64,000 nucleotides of DNA, taken from an uncultured Pelagibacteraceae bacterium. GTDB taxonomy: Bacteria > Pseudomonadota > Alphaproteobacteria > Pelagibacterales > Pelagibacteraceae. The position numbers and the translations under genes are program-made. The stretch is from assembly GCA_902593285.1 (NCBI GenBank), contig CACJHW010000001.1, positions 242,975 to 306,974 on the forward strand, given 5' to 3'. The notes under the pieces are model-generated. The model saw only the letters and a list, made by a program, of their open reading frames with translations. It was not told the origin of the DNA and searched no databases. Shown here in pieces: positions 27,025 through 34,852 of the stretch; positions within the stretch are counted from its first letter, which is position 1, and the number at the start of each line of letters is the position of its first letter.

Positions 27025-28494
27025 CTACGGTAGACAATCAAGATAAGTATCCAGATCCCATTGTGTTGTTGCACCAAGAAATCTTTCCCACTCATCATTT
27101 TTATACCAATGGAAAACTTTATACATTTCATCTGGCATTGCAGATTTGATTACTTCATCCTCTGCCAGTCTATCCAAAGCTTCACCTAAACTTAATGGAA
27201 GTTTTTTAACATCTTTACCAGCTTTTTGAGCTTCATAAATATTTCTAGATTCTGGGGCTGCTGGTTTCATTTTCTTACTTATACCCTCATCGCAAGCTTT
27301 TAATAAAGCAGCACCTAATAAGTAAGGATTGTGCATCGAGTCTACTGATCTATACTCAAATCTTCCTGGAGCAGAAACTCTTAGACCACAAGTTCTGTTT
27401 TGATATCCCCAATCAGCGTAAACAGGAGCCCAAAATCCTTGATCCCATAATCTTCTATAAGAGTTTACTGTCGAAGATCCAAGAGCTGTTAATGCTGGTA
27501 AGTGCTTCATAATACCTGCAATCGATTGTAAACCAATTTTACCTGGTAATTGCATATCCTTGGTATCAGGCATAAAAGTATTGGTTCCACCTTCAACATA
27601 ACTAAATACTTCTTCAACACCTGGAAGTGTTTTGTTTCCAAGTTTGTTTAGTTTAATTTTTCCACCTTTCCATAAAGACATATTTGTATGACAACCACTT
27701 GCAGAAACACCCATAAATGGTTTTGTCATAAAGCAAGCTATTAAATTATGTTCTCTTGCAACTTGAGCACAAATTTGTCTGTAAGTTGATAATCTGTCTG
27801 CGTTCCTTAAAACGTTATCATAGGTCCAATTTAATTCTAATTGACCTGGCGCATCTTCATGGTCTCCTTGAATCATATCAAGGCCCATTGCTTTAGCGTA
27901 CTCAATAACCTTCATAAATACTGGTCTCAATGATTCAAACTGATCGATATGATAACAGAACGGTTTAGAAAAACCTTTACCTGTAGGAGTTCCATCCTCA
28001 TTTTTTGTTAACCACATCATTTCAGGCTCAGTACCAACTCTTAATTCTAGACCATGTTTTTTCTTAAATTCATCCATAAAAATTCTTAGATTTCCTCTGC
28101 AGTCTGAAGTTAAATGACCGCCTGGATTTTTTCTTTCTTCTCTGTTTCTAAAACAAGTTACAAATACTCTTCCAACTCTTTTATCCCATGGTAATTGAAC
28201 AAAAGTTTCAGGATCAGGTATTCCAACAAGCTCCATAGCCTCTGGTCCATAGCCAATGTAATTATTGTGACGATCTAAAAATAAGTTTGCAGTTGCTCCG
28301 TAAACTAATTGAAATCCTTTTTCTGCAGTTCTTTCCCAATGATCTGCAGGTATACCTTTACCAACAACTCTACCTGTTACAGAAATGAATTGATAATAAA
28401 TATATGTAATGCCTAGTTCATTAATTTTTTCTCTAACTTTTTTAACTAATTTTGCTCTGCCTGGCTGATTAACATGTTTCTCTAGATCTGTCAT
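27025..28494 (-). CDS. Glutamine-synthetase-like ligase at head of the mgs-type operon
   Basis: A 489-residue GS-superfamily protein: N-terminal beta-grasp (ITYIYYQFISVTGRVVGKGIPADHW), FGT-like VGTEPEMMW, QGDHEDAPGQLELNW and the ATP-site segment SGCHTNMSLW. In the last, the usual second His of the HxH/HxN pair is Asn. It also has an insertion near residues 285-310. It is longer and clearly different from the GlnT/GmaS-type paralogue at 20059. Being first in the operon with mgsABC it is a direct rival for the gamma-glutamylmethylamide synthetase role; a GlxA-like role in glutamine or other gamma-glutamyl-amide formation is the alternative. Sequence alone does not decide. Confidence 0.75.
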   Translation of the reverse strand: MTDLEKHVNQPGRAKLVKKVREKINELGITYIYYQFISVTGRVVGKGIPADHWERTAEKGFQLVYGATANLFLDRHNNYIGYGPEAMELVGIPDPETFVQLPWDKRVGRVFVTCFRNREERKNPGGHLTSDCRGNLRIFMDEFKKKHGLELRVGTEPEMMWLTKNEDGTPTGKGFSKPFCYHIDQFESLRPVFMKVIEYAKAMGLDMIQGDHEDAPGQLELNWTYDNVLRNADRLSTYRQICAQVAREHNLIACFMTKPFMGVSASGCHTNMSLWKGGKIKLNKLGNKTLPGVEEVFSYVEGGTNTFMPDTKDMQLPGKIGLQSIAGIMKHLPALTALGSSTVNSYRRLWDQGFWAPVYADWGYQNRTCGLRVSAPGRFEYRSVDSMHNPYLLGAALLKACDEGISKKMKPAAPESRNIYEAQKAGKDVKKLPLSLGEALDRLAEDEVIKSAMPDEMYKVFHWYKNDEWERFLGATTQWDLDTYLDCLP

Positions 28495-28563
28495 TTACAC
28501 CCCTCAATGAATTTAATTTATTCAAACGTAGCTGAAAAATTTATTTGTGTCTAGGCTTAGAGT

Positions 28564-29892
28564 CTAGCTCCAAGGAAACGGACTGTTCGAAGTAGGGTGA
28601 AGTTCTCCCTTCTCGTAACGGTTGAATCTAAATGGTTTTAACAAATCACTTTCAGTACCAAGAATTTCTTTTGCAACAAGCTCACCAACACCGATCATCT
28701 TGTATCCGTGGTTTGCATCTGCAATCATGTAAACGTTTTCAAAAAACCTATCAAAGATTGGAAAAGAGTCTGGCGTCATACATCCAAGACCACCCGATGG
28801 TCCTTTTCTATACAAATCAGATTTACCTTCAAATCTTTTTTGACAATGGGCTAAAGCTGAACACCACATTTCACTAAATGCGTCTGTTGTTTGATATTCA
28901 GGTGACTCTATTCCATAAGGATCAACATTAACTTGATCAAAATGTTTTTTAACTATGTAAGGAGAAGTTCCCCCTTGTACACCTAAACCTTCAATGTCAG
29001 GCTTGTAATAAATTCCCCAAATTTTATCTGTCAATAATTTTTTTGTTTTGTCTGAATATAACGGAGCAGTCGAGTCTACATGAACCACGGGTGGTTGTTT
29101 TCCATCATTTGTTTTTAGAAAATCTGACTCAACACCAATCACACCCTCTTGTAACATCCAATATGTCCACATATCTGTTACATGCATTTTACCATCTTTG
29201 CCTTTGATGTTAGCCGTTTTAGGTAACTCTAACATGTTCCAAAAATCTCTTGCCCAAGGACCTGCGCCGATAACAACCTGTTCACATTCAATTGTACCTT
29301 TGTCTGTCTCCACTCCTGTAACAGCTTGACTGTTACTTCCTCTTTTAAAACCTGTTACTTTTACACCTTTCATTACTTGAACACCATTTGATGTAGATTT
29401 ACTCTCAAGTGCTTTAATTGAATCTTTGTTAAATGCGTATCCACCTTTTTTTTCATGAAGTACAGAAGTGATACCTTGTGCTTGCCAATCATCAAAAATA
29501 CCCTTCATATAATTTGTACAATCTTTTTCACCTTCTATAAAGACTGACTCGTATCCAATAGCTTTTTGTTGTTCATAAATTGTTGCAACATCTTCATGCA
29601 TTACTTCAGGTGAAATTTGTAAGTAGCCAACAGGGTTATATTTAAATGCTTTAGGATCACTCTCCCAAACTGAAACTGAGTGAGCCATAAGCTCTCTCAT
29701 TGCTGGTTGGAAATAATTATTTCTTACAACACCACAAGCAATTCCACTTGCACCAGCTGCAGTATCTTTTTTTTCTAATACAATTATGTCGCCAGGATTT
29801 TTATATGTTTCAGAAAGTTTCCAAGCAGTACTAAGACCGTGAATTCCACCACCGATGATAACTACTTTTGCTTTCGAAGGTAATGTCGTCAT
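28564..29892 (-). CDS. FAD-dependent amine oxidase/dehydrogenase (DAO superfamily), substrate unknown
   Basis: A 442-residue DAO-fold flavoprotein. The dinucleotide motif GGGIHGLSTAW begins near residue 14, GASGIACGVVRNNY is the usual second FAD contact, and near the C-terminus the stretch IADANHGYKMIGVGELVAKEIL closes the FAD fold. It resembles sarcosine-oxidase beta subunits but has no partner subunits beside it. It lies between a MarR-like regulator and the GS/mgs genes in the methylamine island. Oxidative demethylation of a secondary or tertiary methylamine or of an N-methyl amino acid fits the context. It is a candidate for the unfilled dimethylamine step, unproven. The 101-base upstream gap carries an AGAACTAA motif also found before tdm. 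Confidence 0.8.
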   Translation of the reverse strand: MTTLPSKAKVVIIGGGIHGLSTAWKLSETYKNPGDIIVLEKKDTAAGASGIACGVVRNNYFQPAMRELMAHSVSVWESDPKAFKYNPVGYLQISPEVMHEDVATIYEQQKAIGYESVFIEGEKDCTNYMKGIFDDWQAQGITSVLHEKKGGYAFNKDSIKALESKSTSNGVQVMKGVKVTGFKRGSNSQAVTGVETDKGTIECEQVVIGAGPWARDFWNMLELPKTANIKGKDGKMHVTDMWTYWMLQEGVIGVESDFLKTNDGKQPPVVHVDSTAPLYSDKTKKLLTDKIWGIYYKPDIEGLGVQGGTSPYIVKKHFDQVNVDPYGIESPEYQTTDAFSEMWCSALAHCQKRFEGKSDLYRKGPSGGLGCMTPDSFPIFDRFFENVYMIADANHGYKMIGVGELVAKEILGTESDLLKPFRFNRYEKGELHPTSNSPFPWS

Positions 29893-29930
29893 ATAAAAAC
29901 ATTATTTTTTGCAAATAGTAATTAATATAA

Positions 29931-29946
29931 TTTTTTATAGAACTAA
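29931..29946 (-). promoter_or_regulatory. Putative operator/promoter element shared with tdm
   Basis: TTTTTTATAGAACTAA, about 46 bases upstream of the flavoprotein start. The core TAGAACTA is a short imperfect palindrome (TAG/CTA arms). Almost the same string, without two bases, occurs before tdm at 32751-32764. Both lie upstream of minus-strand genes of the methylamine island and flank the MarR-like gene. Possible binding site or -35 region; low certainty. Confidence 0.35.
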
Positions 29947-29993
29947 AAATTATATATATAATTTAGATATTTCAATTTTTGTGAAATTTGTCG

Positions 29994-30344
29994 CTAATAA
30001 CTTATATTTTTTAAGGTATTCAGGTATTCATTAAATTCTTTAATAAAAGAGTCACTAGGTATTATATTTTTTACCCTTTGGTCTGTTGATGTTTTTTCAA
30101 GACGAAAGAATCCTTTTTCACAAGCTTCAGTAATAATTAATGCAGATTTAGGTCTAGATGTTTTAAATAATTTAGTTTTAAGTTCCTCAACAGATAGTTT
30201 TTTATTTTCTTTATGTGCAGACATTACTAATAACATCATATGATAGTGAGAAGGAGATTTTCTAAAAAAATAGTTGCTAGCTGTATGCGACTGTCTCATT
30301 TGATCTTCCCAAAAATCTAATAACGTCTTTTTTTCTTTTGGCAT
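29994..30344 (-). CDS. Small MarR-like winged-helix regulator
   Basis: A 116-residue protein with a winged-helix pattern: helix pair VEELKTKLFKTSRPKSALIITEACEKGFFRLEK, then the wing STDQRVKNIIPSDSFIKEFNEYL. The string TDQRVKNIIP is very like the DxRxxxxxLT wing of MarR proteins. It is shorter than typical MarR (about 140). It follows tdm by 5 bases and precedes the DAO-type gene. It is therefore a good candidate for the local regulator of methylamine genes, probably responding to a pathway amine. DNA target and ligand are unknown. Confidence 0.7.
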   Translation of the reverse strand: MPKEKKTLLDFWEDQMRQSHTASNYFFRKSPSHYHMMLLVMSAHKENKKLSVEELKTKLFKTSRPKSALIITEACEKGFFRLEKTSTDQRVKNIIPSDSFIKEFNEYLNTLKNISY

Positions 30345-30349
30345 TATTT

Positions 30350-32689
30350 TTAAGCTCTGACTCTTGATTTGGTTGGATCGTAGAATGGAAAACCAACAAC
30401 TTTAGCACCAATCCTTTTTTGATGACCATCGATTTTACCTATTTCAACTTCAGTACCGATTTCTGAGTATTGAACATCTATTCTACAAAGAGCAATATTT
30501 TTATTCAAAGTAGAAGACAAGCATCCACTAGTAACTATACCAACCTGTGATCTTCCAATATGAACACAGTCTCCATGGCCTGCTATTTCTTTTCCATTAA
30601 GTTCTAGGCCTACCAATTTCTTTTGTGGGTTAGCTTTTCTTTTAATCAATTCCTCTTTACCAATAAAATCTTCTTCTTTTGTTTTCAGTGGAACGGCAAA
30701 ACCAATACCAGCTTCAAAAGGATCTTGCTCTCCATCAAACTCTGCGCCAAATAAAATTAAACCTGCCTCAATTCTTAGTTTATCTAAGGCAGCAAACCCT
30801 GCTGGTATCAATCCATCATCTTTACCTGCTTCCATTAATTTATCCCAAACTTCAGGAGCATGTTTTGGATGACACCAAATTTCATAACCTAACTCACCAG
30901 TATAACCTGTCCTAGAAACAATTAATGGAATACCTTGAAGCTCTTCTATTCTACAAATTGTAAATCTAAACCAGCCCAACTCATCTATCGAAGGCTGTGT
31001 TGGTGGTGTAAAGATAATTTTTTTTAAAATTTCTCTACTTTTTGGACCTTGCAAAGATACATTACTTATTTGGTCAGTTGAGTTTTTAACAATAGCATTA
31101 AAATTCTTTTTTTTTGCAATTTCTTTTAGCCATTCTCCACCATACTCATCTCCACATATCCATCTAAAACCTGTTTCGCTTAATCTTAAAAGAGTTCCAT
31201 CATCGAACATCATTCCATTTTCGTAACACATTGCAGAATATACAACCTGCCCAACAGAAAGTTTTTTTATATTTCTTGTAAGAGTGTAGTTCATTAACTC
31301 TTCAGCATCAGGACCAATTATTTCAAATTTTCTTAGTGATGATAGATCAATTAATACAGCATCATTTCTGCAAGCATTGTACTCATTAACCAAACCATGT
31401 TTGGTGTAATCGTTTGGAAGCCAAAACCCTCTAGCATCAACAAAGTTTCTAGTTAATTTTGAAGTTCTTTCATAAAAGCCAGAATTTCTAGTAAGTTTAT
31501 TTTCAGAGTCTGTTTTCATCCTAAAACCAAATGACTTTCTAAATTCTTTATTTTTATCGTAAGTTCTAACAAATATATTTGTAGGATTCCATGAATTACA
31601 AGGATCTATATCACTTGGACATGCAGTTGTTCCTATTGTTAAATCTTTTAAAGCCTTAAACATTACATAATCACCAGGCCTTGAATAAGATTCATCAGAA
31701 ATAACAGAATTCAATCCTCCTGCAGAGGTATTAAAAAATAAATTAATTGCATGCCAGCCTTTCTGTTTCTGAACACCATATTTAGACATGCTTTCAGTTA
31801 AATTATCCGAGCAGTTTGGGTGACCAAAATACCCCGCATCTTCATAATATTTTGAAGTACATGCAAGATTAAAAGTATCGTGTTTACCAACAGTATCTCT
31901 TATTACTTCAACAAGTGGCTCATGATCTGTGTCATAAAATTTAGAGAACAAACCTGGTCCTGGGAAAGTATTACCCATGAATGTTCTCGTGGTTTGCCAG
32001 TCTAATCCTTTTTCAATTCCTTTTTCTAATTTTCTTGTATCGAAAGCCACAAAGTCAGAACATTGTCTGCCAGTTGGACTTATCACCTGAATATAATCTC
32101 CTTCTTTAACCTCATAAGATATTGAAGTTTCTTTATTTATATTTTCTTCGTAAACAGGTTCGAAAACAGGATCAGGAATTACATTTAATTCCTTATCATT
32201 AACAATTTTAGCTCTTTTAACAAATATAGTTAAATCAGTTGGTGGATTTTGTTTTGTAACGTCCATATCTTCGCCAGGTGCTGAAAATATTGCGTAACAT
32301 TTATCTTTTGATTTTAATTTAATTTTTTCACCAGGTTCTGTGTCTAAATCAAATATAATTGATGATTTTGAATTAGAAATTTTTAAATTTCTTTTTTTTA
32401 ATTGATAGTTGGTTGCTAAAATTGTTTCATCATTCCCACTAAGAATATTTCTAATGTAATTTTTTTCATTATTTGATTTTAAATTTAAAATTCCAAGATC
32501 AGATTTACCATCTTTGTTAAAACAAATTATTTCACAAATTTGATTACCCTCATTATTAATAATTTCCAATTCATCATCAGGAAAAATTTGAAAAGCAGTT
32601 AGACCACCACCGTTAACAACATGTCTTTCAACTCCAGGTGGTAATATATTTAAACCAGGATATTTAATATCTATACTTGTCCCTAACAT
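30350..32689 (-). CDS. tdm: Trimethylamine N-oxide demethylase (DUF1989 + GcvT domains)
   Basis: Converts TMAO to dimethylamine and formaldehyde, the latter being captured by tetrahydrofolate. The N-terminal part (about 1-385) is a double DUF1989-like domain: GDYIQVISPTGRQCSDFVAFD, CTSKYYEDAGYFGHPNCSDNL and GTTACPSDIDPCNSW. Cys277, Cys293 and Cys357 have spacings of 16 and 64, matching the three zinc cysteines I recall for characterised Tdm. The C-terminal part (about 400-779) is a GcvT/aminomethyltransferase fold (YTLTRNIKKLSVGQ, SLQGPKSREIL, SRTGYTGELGYEIW) for THF. The 779-residue length agrees. It is divergent from tmoX across a 142-base region. Confidence 0.95.
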   Translation of the reverse strand: MLGTSIDIKYPGLNILPPGVERHVVNGGGLTAFQIFPDDELEIINNEGNQICEIICFNKDGKSDLGILNLKSNNEKNYIRNILSGNDETILATNYQLKKRNLKISNSKSSIIFDLDTEPGEKIKLKSKDKCYAIFSAPGEDMDVTKQNPPTDLTIFVKRAKIVNDKELNVIPDPVFEPVYEENINKETSISYEVKEGDYIQVISPTGRQCSDFVAFDTRKLEKGIEKGLDWQTTRTFMGNTFPGPGLFSKFYDTDHEPLVEVIRDTVGKHDTFNLACTSKYYEDAGYFGHPNCSDNLTESMSKYGVQKQKGWHAINLFFNTSAGGLNSVISDESYSRPGDYVMFKALKDLTIGTTACPSDIDPCNSWNPTNIFVRTYDKNKEFRKSFGFRMKTDSENKLTRNSGFYERTSKLTRNFVDARGFWLPNDYTKHGLVNEYNACRNDAVLIDLSSLRKFEIIGPDAEELMNYTLTRNIKKLSVGQVVYSAMCYENGMMFDDGTLLRLSETGFRWICGDEYGGEWLKEIAKKKNFNAIVKNSTDQISNVSLQGPKSREILKKIIFTPPTQPSIDELGWFRFTICRIEELQGIPLIVSRTGYTGELGYEIWCHPKHAPEVWDKLMEAGKDDGLIPAGFAALDKLRIEAGLILFGAEFDGEQDPFEAGIGFAVPLKTKEEDFIGKEELIKRKANPQKKLVGLELNGKEIAGHGDCVHIGRSQVGIVTSGCLSSTLNKNIALCRIDVQYSEIGTEVEIGKIDGHQKRIGAKVVGFPFYDPTKSRVRA

Positions 32690-32750
32690 TTTAAAATTTT
32701 TATAATGTTATAATTATTATCACCATTTTTATTGTTTAAATATATATATA

Positions 32751-32764
32751 TTTTTTAGAACTAA
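32751..32764 (-). promoter_or_regulatory. Putative operator/promoter element in the tdm-tmoX divergent region
   Basis: TTTTTTAGAACTAA preceded by TATATATATA, 62-75 bases upstream of the tdm ATG and about 70 bases before tmoX. It carries the perfect arms TTAG-AA-CTAA and repeats the element at 29931-29946. As the only clear motif in the intergenic region it could serve both divergent genes. Low certainty; a plain AT-rich promoter is the alternative. Confidence 0.35.
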
Positions 32765-32831
32765 TTATTCTTTACCTAACTATTCTTTTTGTCATAGACT
32801 ATTAAATATTAATATTAATAGAGGGGTATAC

Positions 32832-33776
32832 ATGAAAAAAATAATATCATTACTATCTGCTCTAGTGATTTCTGTTGTAAGTTTTGCGGGAATTTCTAAT
32901 GCTGATAGCAAGAAGCCTATCGTTATCCCAACTCATAACTGGTCAAGTCAAATTGTAATGGCTTATGTTATTGGTGGGATTTTTGAAAGTATGGGCAATA
33001 ACGTTAAATACGTTAACGCTGACTCACAAGCAGTTTATGAGTCAATTAGAATTGGAGATGTAACTATATCTCACGAGGTATGGGAATCTGCATTTGGTAA
33101 ATCTTTTACTACTGCTTTAGATAAAGGTGGTTTATTAGATTGGGGTGATCATGAGGCAAGAACCCTTGAGGATATGGGATATCCAAACTGGGTTGCTGAA
33201 AAAGGATTATGCCCAGGACTACCAGATTGGACAGCTTTAAAAAATCCAGACTGTGCTAAAAACTTTACAACACCTGATTCACCAGATGGAAAAGGAAGAA
33301 TGTTGGAAGGTCCACAAACTTGGCATGGTGACTTAATTCCACAAAGGGTTGATGCACTAGGTTTAGGAGATTTATGGTGGGTTAAATTTGCTGGAAGTGC
33401 TGATGCACTTTGGGCAGAATTAGCTGCAGCTGAAAAAGAAGGAAGAGGAACAATTATCTTCAACTGGACGCCTAACTTCACAGATGGTGCTGGTTTTACA
33501 TTTATTGACTTCCCTCCATACACAGCTGGTTGTAGACCAGAAGATGGTGGAGATGGTAAATGTGGTTCTCCTGATGGATACTTGAAAAAAGCAGTTCATG
33601 AGGATTTCCCAAAAACTCATCCTGATGCAGCAGCAGCATTCAAAAAAATGTCATTCTCAACAAGTCAAATTGGTGCAATGGCAGCTTTAGTTGATATTGA
33701 CAAAATGACTCACGAAGATGCAGCTAAAAAATGGTTAGCTGATAACAAGTCAGTTTGGCAAGCATTTACTAAATAA
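32832..33776 (+). CDS. tmoX: TMAO / betaine-type ABC transporter substrate-binding protein
   Basis: Periplasmic binding protein of the ProX/OpuAC family, 314 residues. The signal peptide is residues 1-24 (cut after SNA). HNWSSQIVMAYVIGG follows, and aromatic residues abound (W41-like HNW, EVWESAF, LWWVKF, FNWTPNF), giving the tryptophan cage that binds quaternary amines and TMAO. Two Cys pairs are visible in the GLCPG...DCAKN and GCRPED...KCG regions. GAGGGG precedes the ATG. A strong terminator follows. Divergence from tdm and linkage to a tmoWV-type pair favour TMAO over glycine betaine as ligand. Confidence 0.9.
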   Translation: MKKIISLLSALVISVVSFAGISNADSKKPIVIPTHNWSSQIVMAYVIGGIFESMGNNVKYVNADSQAVYESIRIGDVTISHEVWESAFGKSFTTALDKGGLLDWGDHEARTLEDMGYPNWVAEKGLCPGLPDWTALKNPDCAKNFTTPDSPDGKGRMLEGPQTWHGDLIPQRVDALGLGDLWWVKFAGSADALWAELAAAEKEGRGTIIFNWTPNFTDGAGFTFIDFPPYTAGCRPEDGGDGKCGSPDGYLKKAVHEDFPKTHPDAAAAFKKMSFSTSQIGAMAALVDIDKMTHEDAAKKWLADNKSVWQAFTK

Positions 33777-33797
33777 GGATTATAGTTAAAAATTAAA

Positions 33798-33833
33798 GAT
33801 CTCCCCCAACTTCGTTGGGGGGGATTTTTTTTT
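33798..33833 (+). terminator. Intrinsic terminator after tmoX
   Basis: GC-rich hairpin with arms around CCCCCAAC (33801-33810) and GTTGGGGG (33814-33823), loop TTC, followed by an ATTTTTTTTT run. It separates tmoX from the downstream MORN, tmoW and tmoV genes. As with the polyamine-type importer at the window start, this probably keeps binding protein in excess. Confidence 0.93.
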
Positions 33834-33858
33834 AAATCAATATGTGTAAAATGTATCA

Positions 33859-34236
33859 ATGAAAAAATATTCTCTAATAATATTTTTTAGTTTTTTGATC
33901 TGCTCATCAGTTTTAGCAAGAAGTACTGGCTGCAAAGAAGGTAACTGTGAAAATGGTTTTGGTAAATGGGTTTACACCGATAAAACTACTTATGAAGGGG
34001 AGTGGGTTAATACTAAAAAACAAGGACAAGGTGTAGAGACTTGGCCAAATGGATATATTTATAAAGGTGAATTTAAAAATAGTGTTTGGAGTGGAATTGG
34101 AACGTTAACATTTCCTGATGGCTCCACTTATGAAGGGGAGTGGGCTAATGGTTTTATGAATGGTCAAGGAACATTTACTTGGGCTGATGGAAAACAAAAA
34201 ACAGGCATTTGGAAGAACGGTAAGTTACAAGAATAA
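33859..34236 (+). CDS. Secreted MORN-repeat protein inserted in the tmo operon
   Basis: A 125-residue protein with a signal peptide (1-20, ...SSVLA). Three MORN repeats start at Tyr45, Tyr68 and Tyr91, exactly 23 residues apart (YEGEWxN...GxGxxTWPNG), with partial copies at either end. MORN repeats bind lipids or act as beta-hairpin scaffolds. Nothing in them suggests transport. The position between tmoX and tmoW, followed by an immediately overlapping membrane-protein gene (1 shared base), is unusual for a TMAO importer. The role is unknown; envelope or lipid-related functions are possible. Confidence 0.85.
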   Translation: MKKYSLIIFFSFLICSSVLARSTGCKEGNCENGFGKWVYTDKTTYEGEWVNTKKQGQGVETWPNGYIYKGEFKNSVWSGIGTLTFPDGSTYEGEWANGFMNGQGTFTWADGKQKTGIWKNGKLQE

Positions 34237-34787
34237 TGTCTAAAGAAAATTATATTAATAAAATAAAACATTTACCTGAGTCTTTGAGACAATTTATTGG
34301 TCTTATATTTATTACTCTAATAGTAATTGTATCTTTTAGTATTTTAAATGAAATTTTTGGACAAGGTGATGATTTAGTAAAAAGAATGAAGTTAGAGGAA
34401 GAGAGAATTGCTGAAGAAAAAAAACTAAGTGAGCTAATATCTAAACTACCCTCTGGAATATTAGTTTCATTTGATGGAACCGATCACTTCAAATTAACAG
34501 ATGAAGTATATGAGCAAGTATGTAAAGCTACAAAGCTAATTCCTCAAAGAGCAATAATGGGTGCGAATTTTTTAAATTTTAGAGCACATGAGCTTTATAC
34601 AATTAATGGAAATAAAATTGATGAGACTTTTGTCAAATGGGATGAAGAAAAAAGAAAATGTTTTGCGGGCTTTACAGTTAGTGGAAATAATGTAGGTGTT
34701 GATGAAAGTATTACTATAAGTGGAGAAGCTTTAAGTTTTTTAAGTACTGGAATTGATACTAGAGTTTATTTTATTAAAAATTTTTAA
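34236..34787 (+). CDS. Single-span membrane protein of unknown function
   Basis: A 183-residue protein. A transmembrane helix lies at about 20-38 (FIGLIFITLIVIVSFSIL), followed by a short charged coiled coil (48-70, RMKLEEERIAEEKKLSELI). A soluble, probably periplasmic domain with three Cys (about 93, 147 and others) and little recognisable similarity ends the protein. It starts on the last base of the MORN gene, so the two are coupled and may act together. I do not recognise the family. Confidence 0.75.
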   Translation: MSKENYINKIKHLPESLRQFIGLIFITLIVIVSFSILNEIFGQGDDLVKRMKLEEERIAEEKKLSELISKLPSGILVSFDGTDHFKLTDEVYEQVCKATKLIPQRAIMGANFLNFRAHELYTINGNKIDETFVKWDEEKRKCFAGFTVSGNNVGVDESITISGEALSFLSTGIDTRVYFIKNF

Positions 34788-34852
34788 TGAGGAAAGGCAA
34801 CAATTATTAACATTTTAATTTTATAAAATTTAATATAACTTTAAAACAATTT

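Noticed and set aside
28540..28563. TCTAGG...GTCTAG direct/inverted repeat upstream of the GS-like gene and at the flavoprotein end
   Set aside because: Arms too short and imperfect to call a terminator or operator.
32789..32818. Possible sigma70 promoter for tmoX (TTGTCA, 18 bases, TATTAA)
   Set aside because: Predicted transcription start would fall in the ribosome-binding site, leaving no leader; AT-rich DNA gives many such matches.
33149..33523. 124-codon minus-strand frame inside tmoX
   Set aside because: Antisense shadow; tmoX has a signal peptide, family motifs and a ribosome site in its own frame.
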